Source: Planctomycetota bacterium
GTDB taxonomy: Bacteria > Planctomycetota > Planctomycetia > Pirellulales > PLA5
NCBI GenBank assembly: GCA_003576845.1
Contig: QEVJ01000020.1
Coordinates: 1 to 54,949 of the forward strand
Length of the DNA stretch: 54,949 nt
Direction of reading: 5' to 3'
Positions within the stretch are counted from its first letter, which is position 1; every line of letters starts with the position of its first letter. This document shows, in pieces, positions 46,101 through 54,020 of this stretch. A program made the position numbers and the translations under genes. The notes below the pieces were generated by a model. It did no database searches. It saw only the letters and a program-made list of their open reading frames with translations, and had not been told where the DNA came from.

Positions 46101-46411
46101 CCGGCACGCTCGACGCGATCGACGCGCTATGCGACGCCGGCTGCCTCGCCCGCGGCGACGCCGAGTTCCTGAGCAAGTCGTACCGGTTCTTGCGCAACGT
46201 GGAAGCCCGCATCCGGCTGATGAACGCCGCGGCGCGGCACGACATGCCCGACGAAGAACTCGATCTCGCCAAGCTCGCGCGGCTGCTGCATTACTCGCGC
46301 TGCGAAGACCTGCTGGCCGACGACGCCCGGATCCGCCGGGAGGTCCGCGAGGTCTTTAATCGGCACTTTCAAGCCGAGAGCCGCGAGCCGTCGATCGCCT
46401 CCGCGCGGTGA
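43199..46411 (+). CDS. glnE: Bifunctional glutamine synthetase adenylyltransferase/deadenylase
   Basis: 1070 residues. Two nucleotidyltransferase halves: first [30 protein letters not shown] in the N-terminal adenylyl-removing half (~220-250), second [30 protein letters not shown] in the C-terminal adenylylating half (~775-805). Each has the GG(x)E...D-x-D metal motif and is followed by a helical GlnD-UR_UTase-type domain ([18 protein letters not shown] near 940). It controls glutamine synthetase by adding or removing AMP. ATG 43199 is used; GTG 43193 is in frame. A heptamer repeat (45475-45512) is inserted in frame just before the second catalytic motif. Confidence 0.95.
   Translation: [1070 protein letters not shown]
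45475..45512 (+). repeat. GGGATTC heptamer repeat copy 5, in frame within glnE
   Basis: CCCGAAACCCGAATTCCGAA then TCCCGAATCCCG, the reverse complement of the GGGATTC family. It encodes [11 protein letters not shown] between the two halves of GlnE, about 10 residues before [11 protein letters not shown]. Confidence 0.85.
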
Positions 46412-46452
46412 GTACGATTCACATCGATTTTCGAAACACGGAGGCACGGGGA

Positions 46453-46556
46453 GAATGCAAAAGGCAAAATGAAGAATGCAGAATGGACTGCGCGTCGCAC
46501 CGTATGTGCTCTTTCTCGATCTTCATTCTTCGTTCTTCATTTTGCATTTCGCATTC
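46453..46556. repeat. 33-bp inverted repeat with AATGAAG-like units
   Basis: Left arm 46453-46485 and right arm 46524-46556 are reverse complements at about 29 of 33 positions. Each arm consists of irregular 7-8-mers (AATGCAA, AATGAAG). AT-rich, unlike the surroundings. It sits between glnE and the ABC ATPase gene and could terminate glnE transcription. Confidence 0.75.
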
Positions 46557-46605
46557 CTTATCCCGTCCGTTGCGCTCGTAAGCGCTGCGAATCTCCGGCG
46601 TCGTC

Positions 46606-47583
46606 ATGCTCACCATTGAGAACCTGAGCGTCGAGTTTGCGTCTGACCACGGGCCGGTTCGGGCGGTGAGCGACGTGTCGCTTGCGCTCGCGGCCGGCGA
46701 AACGTTGGGGCTCGTCGGCGAGTCCGGCTCGGGAAAATCGGTGACGAGCCTCGCCATCATGGGCCTCGTCCCACAGCCGCCGGGCCGCGTCACCGGCGGC
46801 CGCGTCCTCTATCGCGGCGAAGACCTGCTCCGGCAATCGGCCAAGCGCCTCGCCGAGCTTCGCGGCCGCCGCATCGCGATGATCTTTCAAGACCCGATGA
46901 CGGCCCTCAATCCGTTTCTTTCCGTCGGCGAGCAACTGGCCGAAGTCACGCGCCATCATCTCCGCCATACGCGCCGCCACGCGCTCGACCACGCCGTCGA
47001 GATGCTCGCGAAGGTTGGCATTCCGAGCGCCGCGCGCCGCGTGTTCGATTATCCGCACCAATTCTCCGGCGGCATGCGCCAGCGGGCGATGATTGCGATG
47101 GCCCTGTCGTGTCGCCCGGACGTGCTCATCGCCGACGAGCCGACCACGGCGCTCGACGTGACGATCCAGGCCCAGATTCTCGAACTTCTGGCGGAATTGC
47201 AGCGCCGCGAGGGCACCGCCATTCTTCTGATCACGCACGATCTGGGCGTCGTGGCCAAGCTCTGCCGCCGCGTGGCCGTCATGTATGCCGGTCGCATCGT
47301 CGAAGAGGCGCCGGTCGAGTCGCTATTCGCTGCGCCAATGCATCCTTACACGCGGGGATTGCTCGAATCGGTCCCGCGGCTGCCCGAGCCGGGCGAACCT
47401 TCCGCTGCGCGGCTCGTTTCGATCGAAGGGCAACCGCCCGACCTCGCCGAGCTTCCGCCGGGCTGCGCATTCGAGCCGCGATGCCGGTTTCGCGAAGGGC
47501 GGTGTGCGGAAACGCGCCCCGCGCTCCAATCCATCGACGAGCAAAGGCGTCATGCTTGCCTCGTCGATATTGCATCGCGCTGA
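46606..47583 (+). CDS. OppD/DppD-type ABC transporter ATP-binding protein
   Basis: 325 residues. ABC ATPase with Walker A GESGSGKS (~38-45), Q-loop [13 protein letters not shown], signature FSGGMRQR (~153-160), Walker B VLIADEP (~172-178), D-loop TALDV and H-loop THD. The C-terminal oligopeptide-transporter extension is present ([14 protein letters not shown] ... [20 protein letters not shown]). It would energise dipeptide, oligopeptide or nickel uptake. Neither permeases, a binding protein nor the partner OppF is in the window, so it is an orphan or its cluster is elsewhere. Confidence 0.92.
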   Translation: MLTIENLSVEFASDHGPVRAVSDVSLALAAGETLGLVGESGSGKSVTSLAIMGLVPQPPGRVTGGRVLYRGEDLLRQSAKRLAELRGRRIAMIFQDPMTALNPFLSVGEQLAEVTRHHLRHTRRHALDHAVEMLAKVGIPSAARRVFDYPHQFSGGMRQRAMIAMALSCRPDVLIADEPTTALDVTIQAQILELLAELQRREGTAILLITHDLGVVAKLCRRVAVMYAGRIVEEAPVESLFAAPMHPYTRGLLESVPRLPEPGEPSAARLVSIEGQPPDLAELPPGCAFEPRCRFREGRCAETRPALQSIDEQRRHACLVDIASR

Positions 47584-47642
47584 CGAAGGGTTGCCGGCAT
47601 GCACGCCGCGTCGTTAGACTGCATTCGGCATCGTTCGCGGCT

Positions 47643-48068
47643 ATGAACACACACTCCGATTCGACCATTGCCATGCCGACACCACTTCCCTTGCGAGGTC
47701 TGCACCACGTCGCCGTGACGACGCGCGATCCCGACGCCAGCCTGGCGTTCTATCGCGACGTGCTCGGCTTCGCTCCGCTGGAACGTCCGAACTTCAACTT
47801 TCGCGGCGCATGGCTGTTTCGCGACGGGCTGCAAATCCACGTCATCGAGAACCGCACGCCCGAGGCGGACGAACGGATCGACCCGCGGGCGGATCATCTG
47901 GCATTCGCCGTCGACGACTTCGACGCCGTCGAGCGTGCGCTCCGCGAACACGGCATCGACTACCACAAACAAGTCAATGCCGGCGGGATTCCGCAAATCT
48001 TCTTCCACGACCCCGACGGGCACCACATCGAAATCGGGATTTATCCGCCGACGCCAGCGTTCAAATAA
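47643..48068 (+). CDS. Glyoxalase/VOC family protein
   Basis: 141 residues. One VOC module pair: LHHVAVTTRDPDASLAFYRDVLGF, then DHLAFAVDDFDAVERALREHGI and FHDPDGHHIEIGIY. The metal ligands are H in HHVAV, H in DHLAF and E in HIEIG. This arrangement is typical of small glyoxalase/dioxygenase-like enzymes of unknown substrate. ATG 47643 or 47673 (MPTPLPLRG) are both possible starts. Its stop lies 16 bp from the stop of the convergent GNAT gene. Confidence 0.85.
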   Translation: MNTHSDSTIAMPTPLPLRGLHHVAVTTRDPDASLAFYRDVLGFAPLERPNFNFRGAWLFRDGLQIHVIENRTPEADERIDPRADHLAFAVDDFDAVERALREHGIDYHKQVNAGGIPQIFFHDPDGHHIEIGIYPPTPAFK

Positions 48069-48084
48069 ACGACGCAGTTCTCCG

Positions 48085-48675
48085 TCACTCGGGAGCGCGA
48101 CGGGTGCATTGGTATACCCGCAGCCGGCGGCCCCATTTCAGCGTTTGCGTCTGCCAGTCCATTCCGATCTTCTCGGCGACGCGGACGGAGCGAATGTTGT
48201 TGGCGTCGATGAGCGCGATCACCCGCGCGAGGCGAAACTCGCCGAACGCCAGATCGCGTGCGGCCGCCGCCGCTTCGGGCGCGAAGCCCTGCCCCCAGTA
48301 CGGTTCGGCCAGACGATACGCGACCTCGACTTCCGCGACGCCGTCGACCGTCTGGTCGAGCAGCCCGCAAAAACCGATCAGCGTTTGGTCGAGCTTGCGG
48401 ACGACGCCCCAGGGACCATAGCCGCGCTGGCAGTACGTCGCGGTTGCCCGGTCGATCCACTCGCCGCTCTGTTCGCGCGTCCGCACGCCGAGCGAGAACC
48501 GCATGACTTCGGGATCGGCAAACAGGGCGGCAAAAAAGTCGAGGTCGTCGCGGTCGATCCGGCGCAACAGGAGCCGCGGCGTCTCGGCCACGGGGCAACA
48601 TTGCCGCGGCGGCGAATGAACGGACGCGGCGTTGGAATCGGACGCGGTCAAGTCGTTACTCGAAGCAGGCGTCAT
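48085..48675 (-). CDS. GNAT N-acetyltransferase (RimJ/RimL-like)
   Basis: 196 residues. The N-terminal ~30 are unconserved. Then TPRLLLRRIDRDDLDFFAALFADPEVMRF, GPWGVVRKLDQTLIGFCGL, the acetyl-CoA binding region EVAYRLAEPYWGQGFAPEAA and VIALIDANNIRSVRVAEKIGM. This is the order of RimJ/RimL-type acetyltransferases that modify ribosomal-protein N-termini or small molecules. It is convergent with the VOC gene and 71 bp from the fad gene. The substrate is unknown. Confidence 0.9.
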   Translation of the reverse strand: MTPASSNDLTASDSNAASVHSPPRQCCPVAETPRLLLRRIDRDDLDFFAALFADPEVMRFSLGVRTREQSGEWIDRATATYCQRGYGPWGVVRKLDQTLIGFCGLLDQTVDGVAEVEVAYRLAEPYWGQGFAPEAAAAARDLAFGEFRLARVIALIDANNIRSVRVAEKIGMDWQTQTLKWGRRLRVYQCTRRAPE

Positions 48676-48746
48676 CGACGACGCACCAACCTTCTAACGG
48701 TCAAGGGGTTCACATTCAACCACGAGAATTCCGCCCCGCGCCCCTG

Positions 48747-50885
48747 CTACGGCCGATAAAACTTCCCGCCCGTCCTCGCCATCTCCAAAAGCATCGTCGT
48801 CGGCTGCATCCGCGTGCCGAGCGCTTCGTAAGGCTTGAGCATTTCGACGATCTTCGCGGCTCCCAGCGTGTCGGCCCAATACAGCAGCCCGCCCTTGAAC
48901 GGCGGGAATCCGATCCCGTAAATCAGGCCCAAGTCCACGTCGCGCACGTCCCGCACGATGTGCTCTTCCAACACGCGGGTCGCTTCCAACACCATCGGCA
49001 GGAACAAGCGGTTGGTCAAATCGTCGCGCGATAGCGGCTTCGTTTCGCGCAACAGCGGCCCAATCAGCCGGTCGAACTCCGGATCGTGCTCGCCCTTCGA
49101 CGAATGGTGCTTGTAGCGGAAAAACCCGGAGAGCGACTTCTGTCCGTGCCGCCCGGCTTTGATCAGCGTCGGCAAGACGGCGGAAACCACGGTCCGATCG
49201 GGGAACGCCTCGTGCATCACCAGCCCCGCGTTCACGGCCGTATCGAGTCCCACGACGTCGAACAGCGTGAACGGTCCCATCGGCATTCCGAACGCCTTGG
49301 CCGCCCTTTCGATGTGCTCCACCTTGGCGCCGTCGAGCAGCAACTCGACCGCTTCGTTCATATACGGGAGCAGAAGCCGATTGACGAGAAAGCCCGGCCC
49401 GTCGTTCACGACGATCGGCGACTTGCCGATTTGCTTGGCGAGCGCGACGGCGGTCGCCACCGTCTCGTCGCTGGTCTTCGGCCCGCGGATCACTTCCACG
49501 AGCGGCATCTTTCGCACCGGGTTGAAGAAGTGAATGCCGCAGAACTGCTCGGGCCGCTTTAGCCCCTCCGCCAGCTTGGCGATCGGAATCGTCGACGTGT
49601 TCGTGGCCAGGATCGCGTCGCTTTTGAGCTTTGCTTCGATCCGGCCGAACACTTGCCGCTTCACCGAGGCGTTTTCGACGACCGCTTCGATGACGACGTC
49701 CGCTGCCGCCAGCTCGTCGTCCGACGTCGTCGCGTTGACGAGCGGCGCGAACTTGAGGGTTCGCTCGACGTCCACGCCCTTGAGATGCTTGTTGTACGAA
49801 ACCTCTTCGAGCACGAGCTTCGTCCCGCGAGCGAGCGCTTCCGGCGCGGCATCAGCAATCGCCGTCGGAATCTCGCGGCGCACGAAGGCAGCCGCGATTC
49901 CGCTGCCCATGATGCCCGCCCCGATGACGCCCACGCGCTTCACGGGCCGCGGCTGCGCATCGGTCGCGATGCCCGTGTCCTTCTTGTTCCGGTCGCCGAG
50001 GAAGAATACGTTGAGGAGCGCGGCGTTGACGGGCGAACCGAACAACTCGGCCATGCCGGCGGCTTCGGCCTCGCACGCCGCTTCGGCCGTTTGCGTCGCG
50101 CCTTCGACAAGCACGTTAAGCGCGGCGAGCGGGGCTGGATACTGCCCTTTGGTCTGCTGCTGAATGTAGCCCGAAGCCGTCGCGCCGAGGAACGCGAGTT
50201 CCGTTTCGCTGATGGCAATGGGGCCGCTCCACCGCTGTCGATCGGCCAGAAATTGCCGCGACTTCTGCTCGTCGCGCACGACCGCCAGCGCTGCGGCATC
50301 GAGCTTCTCGGGAGCGGCAACGTCGTCGGCAATGCCCAGCGTCCGCGCCGCGTCGGGCGTAATCGACTCGCCGCCCGTGATGATCTCGACGGCGTTTCCG
50401 AGTCCGGCGATCCGCGGGAGCCGGGCGGTTCCGCCCCAGCCGGGAAATAGCCCGAGCTTCACTTCCGGCAAGCCGAATTGCGTTTTATGGCTGTCCGACA
50501 TCACCCGCCGATCACACCACAGCGCGAGTTCCGCGCCGCCGCCCAGGCACACGCCGTCGATCGCCGCAACCGTGACAAACGGCGTCTGCGACAACCGCTG
50601 AAACAGCTTCCGCCCGCGCTGGCACATCGCGGCGATCCGATCCTTCGGCGCGCCGAGCGAAGCCACGAACTCGCGCAAGTCGGCCCCGGCGAGAAACGTC
50701 CCCGGCTTGCCCGAACGAATGACGAGCCCCGCCAGGTCGGTCCGCTTTTCGAGCACGTCCAGATGCGCCGACAACTCCTCCAGCACGGCCGTCGAAAGCA
50801 CGTTTGCCCCCTTTCCGGGCAAGTCGATCGACAACACGGCAACGTCGTTTTCCACGAACGACAGGCGGATCGCAGACTCGGGCAT
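48747..50885 (-). CDS. Fatty-acid oxidation FadB/FadJ-like multifunctional enzyme
   Basis: 712 residues. N-terminal enoyl-CoA hydratase (oxyanion-hole region GTFLAGADLREF, catalytic Glu region DGVCLGGGAELALWCDRR and FGLPEVKLGLFPGWGGTARLPR). After a linker, an L-3-hydroxyacyl-CoA dehydrogenase with NAD loop VGVIGAGIMGSGIA (~315-328), catalytic His in FCGIHFFNPVRKMPLVEVI (~450), and two C-terminal helical domains (DGPGFLVNRLLLPYMNEA, FTLFDVVGLDTAVN, SLSGFFRYK). It performs hydration and dehydrogenation in beta-oxidation. No thiolase follows, so the partner FadA/FadI is elsewhere. Confidence 0.93.
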   Translation of the reverse strand: MPESAIRLSFVENDVAVLSIDLPGKGANVLSTAVLEELSAHLDVLEKRTDLAGLVIRSGKPGTFLAGADLREFVASLGAPKDRIAAMCQRGRKLFQRLSQTPFVTVAAIDGVCLGGGAELALWCDRRVMSDSHKTQFGLPEVKLGLFPGWGGTARLPRIAGLGNAVEIITGGESITPDAARTLGIADDVAAPEKLDAAALAVVRDEQKSRQFLADRQRWSGPIAISETELAFLGATASGYIQQQTKGQYPAPLAALNVLVEGATQTAEAACEAEAAGMAELFGSPVNAALLNVFFLGDRNKKDTGIATDAQPRPVKRVGVIGAGIMGSGIAAAFVRREIPTAIADAAPEALARGTKLVLEEVSYNKHLKGVDVERTLKFAPLVNATTSDDELAAADVVIEAVVENASVKRQVFGRIEAKLKSDAILATNTSTIPIAKLAEGLKRPEQFCGIHFFNPVRKMPLVEVIRGPKTSDETVATAVALAKQIGKSPIVVNDGPGFLVNRLLLPYMNEAVELLLDGAKVEHIERAAKAFGMPMGPFTLFDVVGLDTAVNAGLVMHEAFPDRTVVSAVLPTLIKAGRHGQKSLSGFFRYKHHSSKGEHDPEFDRLIGPLLRETKPLSRDDLTNRLFLPMVLEATRVLEEHIVRDVRDVDLGLIYGIGFPPFKGGLLYWADTLGAAKIVEMLKPYEALGTRMQPTTMLLEMARTGGKFYRP

Positions 50886-51031
50886 GATCGGGCATTCCTA
50901 GCGAGGAGAAAACATCCGCGGTAACGCGAACGTGCCACCACGATACCCGCTGCAAGAAACCGTGACAAACCCCGTCGCCGAGCACCGGAAATCGCCGGTC
51001 AGGCCAGGGGGAAATCACCGGCACCGGGCGT

Positions 51032-51166
51032 TTACGCAAGCAAGATGGCCACCAGGAGAAGCGAAAGCAGGAAGACCGTGGCGAGAATCCACGCGATGTA
51101 CACGCGAAACCATAGCAATGCAGCCAGGATCGAGAGCACGCCGAAGCTGGTGGTCGACATCGACAT
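51032..51166 (-). CDS. Possible 44-residue membrane protein
   Basis: Short minus-strand frame with an ATG at 51166 (a second at 51160) and TAA at 51032-51034. The product is almost entirely hydrophobic, starting SFGVLSILAALLWFRVYI and ending in LLSLLLVAILLA, so one or two transmembrane helices are expected. The RBS is weak, and a small hairpin (51169-51182) stands immediately upstream. A neighbouring frame starting at GTG 51390 (overlapping the stop of the gene at 51374-51931) also begins with a hydrophobic segment but loses coding character near 51170. The two may be pieces of one frameshifted membrane-protein gene. Confidence 0.35.
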   Translation of the reverse strand: MSMSTTSFGVLSILAALLWFRVYIAWILATVFLLSLLLVAILLA

Positions 51167-51168
51167 CG

Positions 51169-51182
51169 GCCCCGCACGGGGC
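51169..51182. repeat. GCCCC-GCAC-GGGGC hairpin
   Basis: Perfect 5-bp stem with a tetraloop, next to GGTAGCCCCGTG on the reverse strand. This is a form of dispersed palindrome often seen in GC-rich genomes. It lies between two small minus-strand frames. Confidence 0.45.
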
Positions 51183-51373
51183 TACCAAGCATGAAAATCC
51201 GCGCCACAGCGAACAGCCGACCCTCGTCCCGAACCGACGGATCCACGATCATGGCGTGCGCGAAGCTCCAAACCGCGCACGGAATGCCAACCGAAACCAA
51301 CGACAAGCCGACCACGTTCGGTAGCGTCGTATCGAATCGCGGTGGACTCTGGTCCGCGGAATTGCCTTCGTCG

Positions 51374-51931
51374 TCACTCAACGTGCTCACCGGTTCTGAT
51401 ATCCCATAGGTACGTGCGGCCGTCGAAATCCTCGGCCCGCACGCGATCACCGGCAACCTCAAGTTGTCCCGTAAAGATATCCGCACCGCACGCGGTCCAG
51501 GCCACCGCGCCATCATATCCGAGCCGCGAGATAGCCAATTCGCCATGCGCGATTAGGCAGCAATGAGCCGGTGCGTGGTGGAGGCCGAAGCAAGTCGCAC
51601 CGTCAACCTGGCGTGACCACAGCAAGTCAAGTGAGGGCAGTTGAAGCGACGCAGTATACGGACCGACCGCGACGAAAAGGATATCGCCGACAGCAACGGC
51701 CGAATGCTCGTGGATGCCCGTCGCGCCGCCGGTTGCGGCGAGAAGGCACGATCCGAGTTCCTCCCCCGCGATTGAAAACACACGCACGCTGTGTTGCGAG
51801 CTCGGCCGATAAGGCGTCTCATCGTCGAGCCGATAGACGCGGCAATAGGTCTGCGAGTTGTCGGCCGAGCCGAGGGTGTACGTTCGATCGTGGTCGAGGA
51901 GGATATTCCAATCGCGATGTGGAACTCGCAT
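51374..51931 (-). CDS. Hypothetical WD/PQQ-like beta-repeat protein, 185 residues
   Basis: Not recognised. Repeated short beta segments ending in W/Y-x-x-D-like turns (DWNILLDHDRTYTLGSADNS, VRVFSIAGEELGSCLL, VAVGPYTASLQLPSLDLLWS, ISRLGYDGAVAWTACG, FDGRTYLWDIRTGEHVE) suggest part of a beta-propeller. There is no signal peptide or membrane helix. ATG 51931 is preferred; the longer frame to 51994 overlaps the upstream gene. It starts 17 bp downstream of the membrane-protein gene at 51949-52527, so they are probably co-transcribed. Confidence 0.6.
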   Translation of the reverse strand: MRVPHRDWNILLDHDRTYTLGSADNSQTYCRVYRLDDETPYRPSSQHSVRVFSIAGEELGSCLLAATGGATGIHEHSAVAVGDILFVAVGPYTASLQLPSLDLLWSRQVDGATCFGLHHAPAHCCLIAHGELAISRLGYDGAVAWTACGADIFTGQLEVAGDRVRAEDFDGRTYLWDIRTGEHVE

Positions 51932-51948
51932 CGTAATCGTGCTCGAAG

Positions 51949-52527
51949 CTAACGATCGGCGGCGGTTGACGCGTCTCCCGTGGCCTCTGTCCACGCCTTC
52001 CTGAGCGTCGCCGTTAGCCGCGCGGTCATGTAGCCGAAATACCCGCCCATCGTGGCCGCCGACAATTCAAGAATCACCACGCCTCCCAGCCCGATCCGTA
52101 GCCACGCCGGAAACGTCGCCGCCGCCACGAGCGCGGCCGCCGCAATCGCGCCGAAGGCGACACACGCCAGACTCCACGTTCCCGCCGGCAAATCGACCCG
52201 CAATGCCGTTGGCGCCGGCAACACCGCGACCGTCGCACTCTCCGCCAGCCGCCGCCGCTCTCGCAGCCAGGCTTCGCGCTGTTCGTGCGGCTCGTCCGGC
52301 GCCGCGTTCCGCCGGGTGGTACCGATCACGGTCGCCGCCATGTGGGCGATCACCAGCAGCCCGCCGACGAGCACCGACAACTCGCCCGCCAGCGAAACCT
52401 CGACCCCGAAAACCGCCAACAGCCGCAGCACGGCGAACAGCACGAAGAACACCCGCACCATCCACCGCAGCGCCGTGAGCTCCGGCGGCACCCGCCGCTT
52501 CCGCGCCATCGTTTCGATCCATCCCAT
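51949..52527 (-). CDS. Membrane protein, 192 residues, unknown
   Basis: Four hydrophobic segments (MVRVFFVLFAVLRLLAVFGV, LSVLVGGLLVIAHMAATVI, SLACVAFGAIAAAALVAAATF, IGLGGVVILELSAATMGGYFGYM) with an Arg/Glu-rich cytoplasmic linker. No known family. ATG 52527 or 52509 (MARKRRVPPE) are possible. It probably begins an operon with the beta-repeat gene downstream and the small membrane frame after it. The shared theme of small membrane proteins points to an uncharacterised envelope unit, but nothing more can be said. Confidence 0.6.
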   Translation of the reverse strand: MGWIETMARKRRVPPELTALRWMVRVFFVLFAVLRLLAVFGVEVSLAGELSVLVGGLLVIAHMAATVIGTTRRNAAPDEPHEQREAWLRERRRLAESATVAVLPAPTALRVDLPAGTWSLACVAFGAIAAAALVAAATFPAWLRIGLGGVVILELSAATMGGYFGYMTARLTATLRKAWTEATGDASTAADR

Positions 52528-52671
52528 AGCGAACCCCAGCGACCTGCCGCCCGTCTTACGTTACACCGTTGCACCAGTCGCACGATCGAACGACCGCCTT
52601 GCCACCACCTGCGAACCCGCGGAGAATAGCTCCGGTAATGAGCGAAGGTCGTGGCCGAATCCCGACTGCTT

Positions 52672-52704
52672 CCCCAGCCCCTAGCCCCCAATCCCTAGCC
52701 CCCG
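52672..52704. repeat. CCCTAGCCCC heptamer-type repeat before argG
   Basis: CCCCAGCCCCTAGCCCCCAA then TCCCTAGCCCCCG, immediately upstream of the argG start. A related CCCCTAGCCCC run (as the complement) occurs at about 16800-16817, before the ATP-grasp gene. Confidence 0.6.
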
Positions 52705-52707
52705 TTC

Positions 52708-53922
52708 ATGCCAAGCTGCATTCTAGCCTATTCCGGCGGCCTAGACACATCGGTTATTCTCTGCTGGCTCCAAGAGCAGGGTTACGACGTTCACGCCGTC
52801 TATGTCGATCTCGGCCAGCCCTGCGAGGACCGCCAGGCGATTCTCGACAAAGCGAGCAAGTGTGGCGCCAATTCTGCCCGGATCGTCGACGCCCAGGAAG
52901 AGCTGTGCCGCGATTTCGCCTTTCCGTGCCTCCAGTGGCAGGCCAAGTATGAAGCGGTCTACCTGATGGGCACGTCCATCGCCCGCCCGCTCATCAGCAA
53001 GGTCTGCCTCCAGGTCGCCCGCGAACTCAAGGCCGACGCCTACGTCCACGGCGCGACCGGCAAGGGGAACGACCAGTGCCGATTTCAACTCGCGGCGGAA
53101 GCCCTTGACCCGAGCGTCCAGATCATCGCCCCCTGGCGGATCGAGTCGTTTCGCGAACGGTTCCCCGGCCGGCAGCAGATGATCGAATACTGCCAGGCAA
53201 AAAACATCCCGGTCAAAGCTACCGCGTCGAAGCCGTATAGCTCCGACGAAAACTGTCTGCACATCAGCTACGAAGCGGGCAAGCTCGAAGACCTGCAAAC
53301 GAACGGCGTGGAACTCGTCGATTTCGGCATGACCGTCTCGCCAAAGCAAGCGCCGGACCAAGAAGAGCCGGTTACCGTCGCGTTCCAGCACGGCGTGCCC
53401 GTCGCGGTGAACGGCGAAAAGCTCAGCCCGCTGGCCATCGTCAAGAAACTCAACGAGATCGGCGGCCGCAACGGCGTCGGGCGGATCGACATGGTCGAAA
53501 ACCGCTTCGTCGGCATGAAGAGCCGCGGTGTGTACGAAGCGCCGGGCATGACGATCCTCTACGACGCCCACCGCGTGCTCGAACAGTTGACGATGGACCG
53601 CGACCTGATGCATCTCCGCGACCGCCTCGCGCCCGAAGTCGCCGAAATGGTCTATTACGGCTTCTGGTACACGGCCAAGATGGACGCGCTGCTCGCGTTC
53701 ATTCGCACGGCCCAGCGGCCGGTCACGGGCGAAGTCACGCTCAAGCTCTACAAAGGCAACCTGATCGTCGACAAGCGTACCAGCCCCAACAGCCTCTACG
53801 ACGAAGGCATCGCCAGCATGGAAGGCGGCGGCAGCTACAACCAGACCGACGCCGAAGGGTTCTTGAGAATCCAGGGACTGCCGCTGCGAGTTCAGGGCCG
53901 AGTGACGCCGCGCGAGTTCTAG
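52708..53922 (+). CDS. argG: Argininosuccinate synthase
   Basis: 404 residues, full length. ATP-PPase loop AYSGGLDTSVILCWLQEQG near the N-terminus, then DVHAVYVDLGQ, GTSIARPLISK, VHGATGKGNDQCRFQLA, IAPWR, RQQMIEYCQAKNIPVKAT and PYSSDENCLHISYEAG. The aspartate- and citrulline-binding regions GRIDMVENRFVGMKSRGVYEAPG are in place. Catalyses the citrulline plus aspartate condensation of arginine synthesis in the cytosol. ATG 52708 immediately follows the CCCTAGCCCC repeat, so the RBS is not obvious. argH is not adjacent. Confidence 0.97.
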   Translation: MPSCILAYSGGLDTSVILCWLQEQGYDVHAVYVDLGQPCEDRQAILDKASKCGANSARIVDAQEELCRDFAFPCLQWQAKYEAVYLMGTSIARPLISKVCLQVARELKADAYVHGATGKGNDQCRFQLAAEALDPSVQIIAPWRIESFRERFPGRQQMIEYCQAKNIPVKATASKPYSSDENCLHISYEAGKLEDLQTNGVELVDFGMTVSPKQAPDQEEPVTVAFQHGVPVAVNGEKLSPLAIVKKLNEIGGRNGVGRIDMVENRFVGMKSRGVYEAPGMTILYDAHRVLEQLTMDRDLMHLRDRLAPEVAEMVYYGFWYTAKMDALLAFIRTAQRPVTGEVTLKLYKGNLIVDKRTSPNSLYDEGIASMEGGGSYNQTDAEGFLRIQGLPLRVQGRVTPREF

Positions 53923-53942
53923 CGCACAGGCAATTCATTTAG

Positions 53943-53964
53943 CCCCCGGTGAATACACCGGGGG
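53943..53964. repeat. CCCCCGGTG-AATA-CACCGGGGG hairpin, copy 2
   Basis: Perfect 9-bp stem around AATA, 20 bp after the argG stop. Same sequence and flanks as 467-487. Confidence 0.75.
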
Positions 53965-54020
53965 CAATCTGCCCAGGGTCCACGGGCGACCGTGCACCCG
54001 CCGCTATTCCCACGCCAATG

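Noticed and set aside
46606-48068. A peptide-uptake operon built around the OppD-like ATPase
   Set aside because: The following gene is a VOC protein; no permease, substrate-binding protein or OppF lies nearby.
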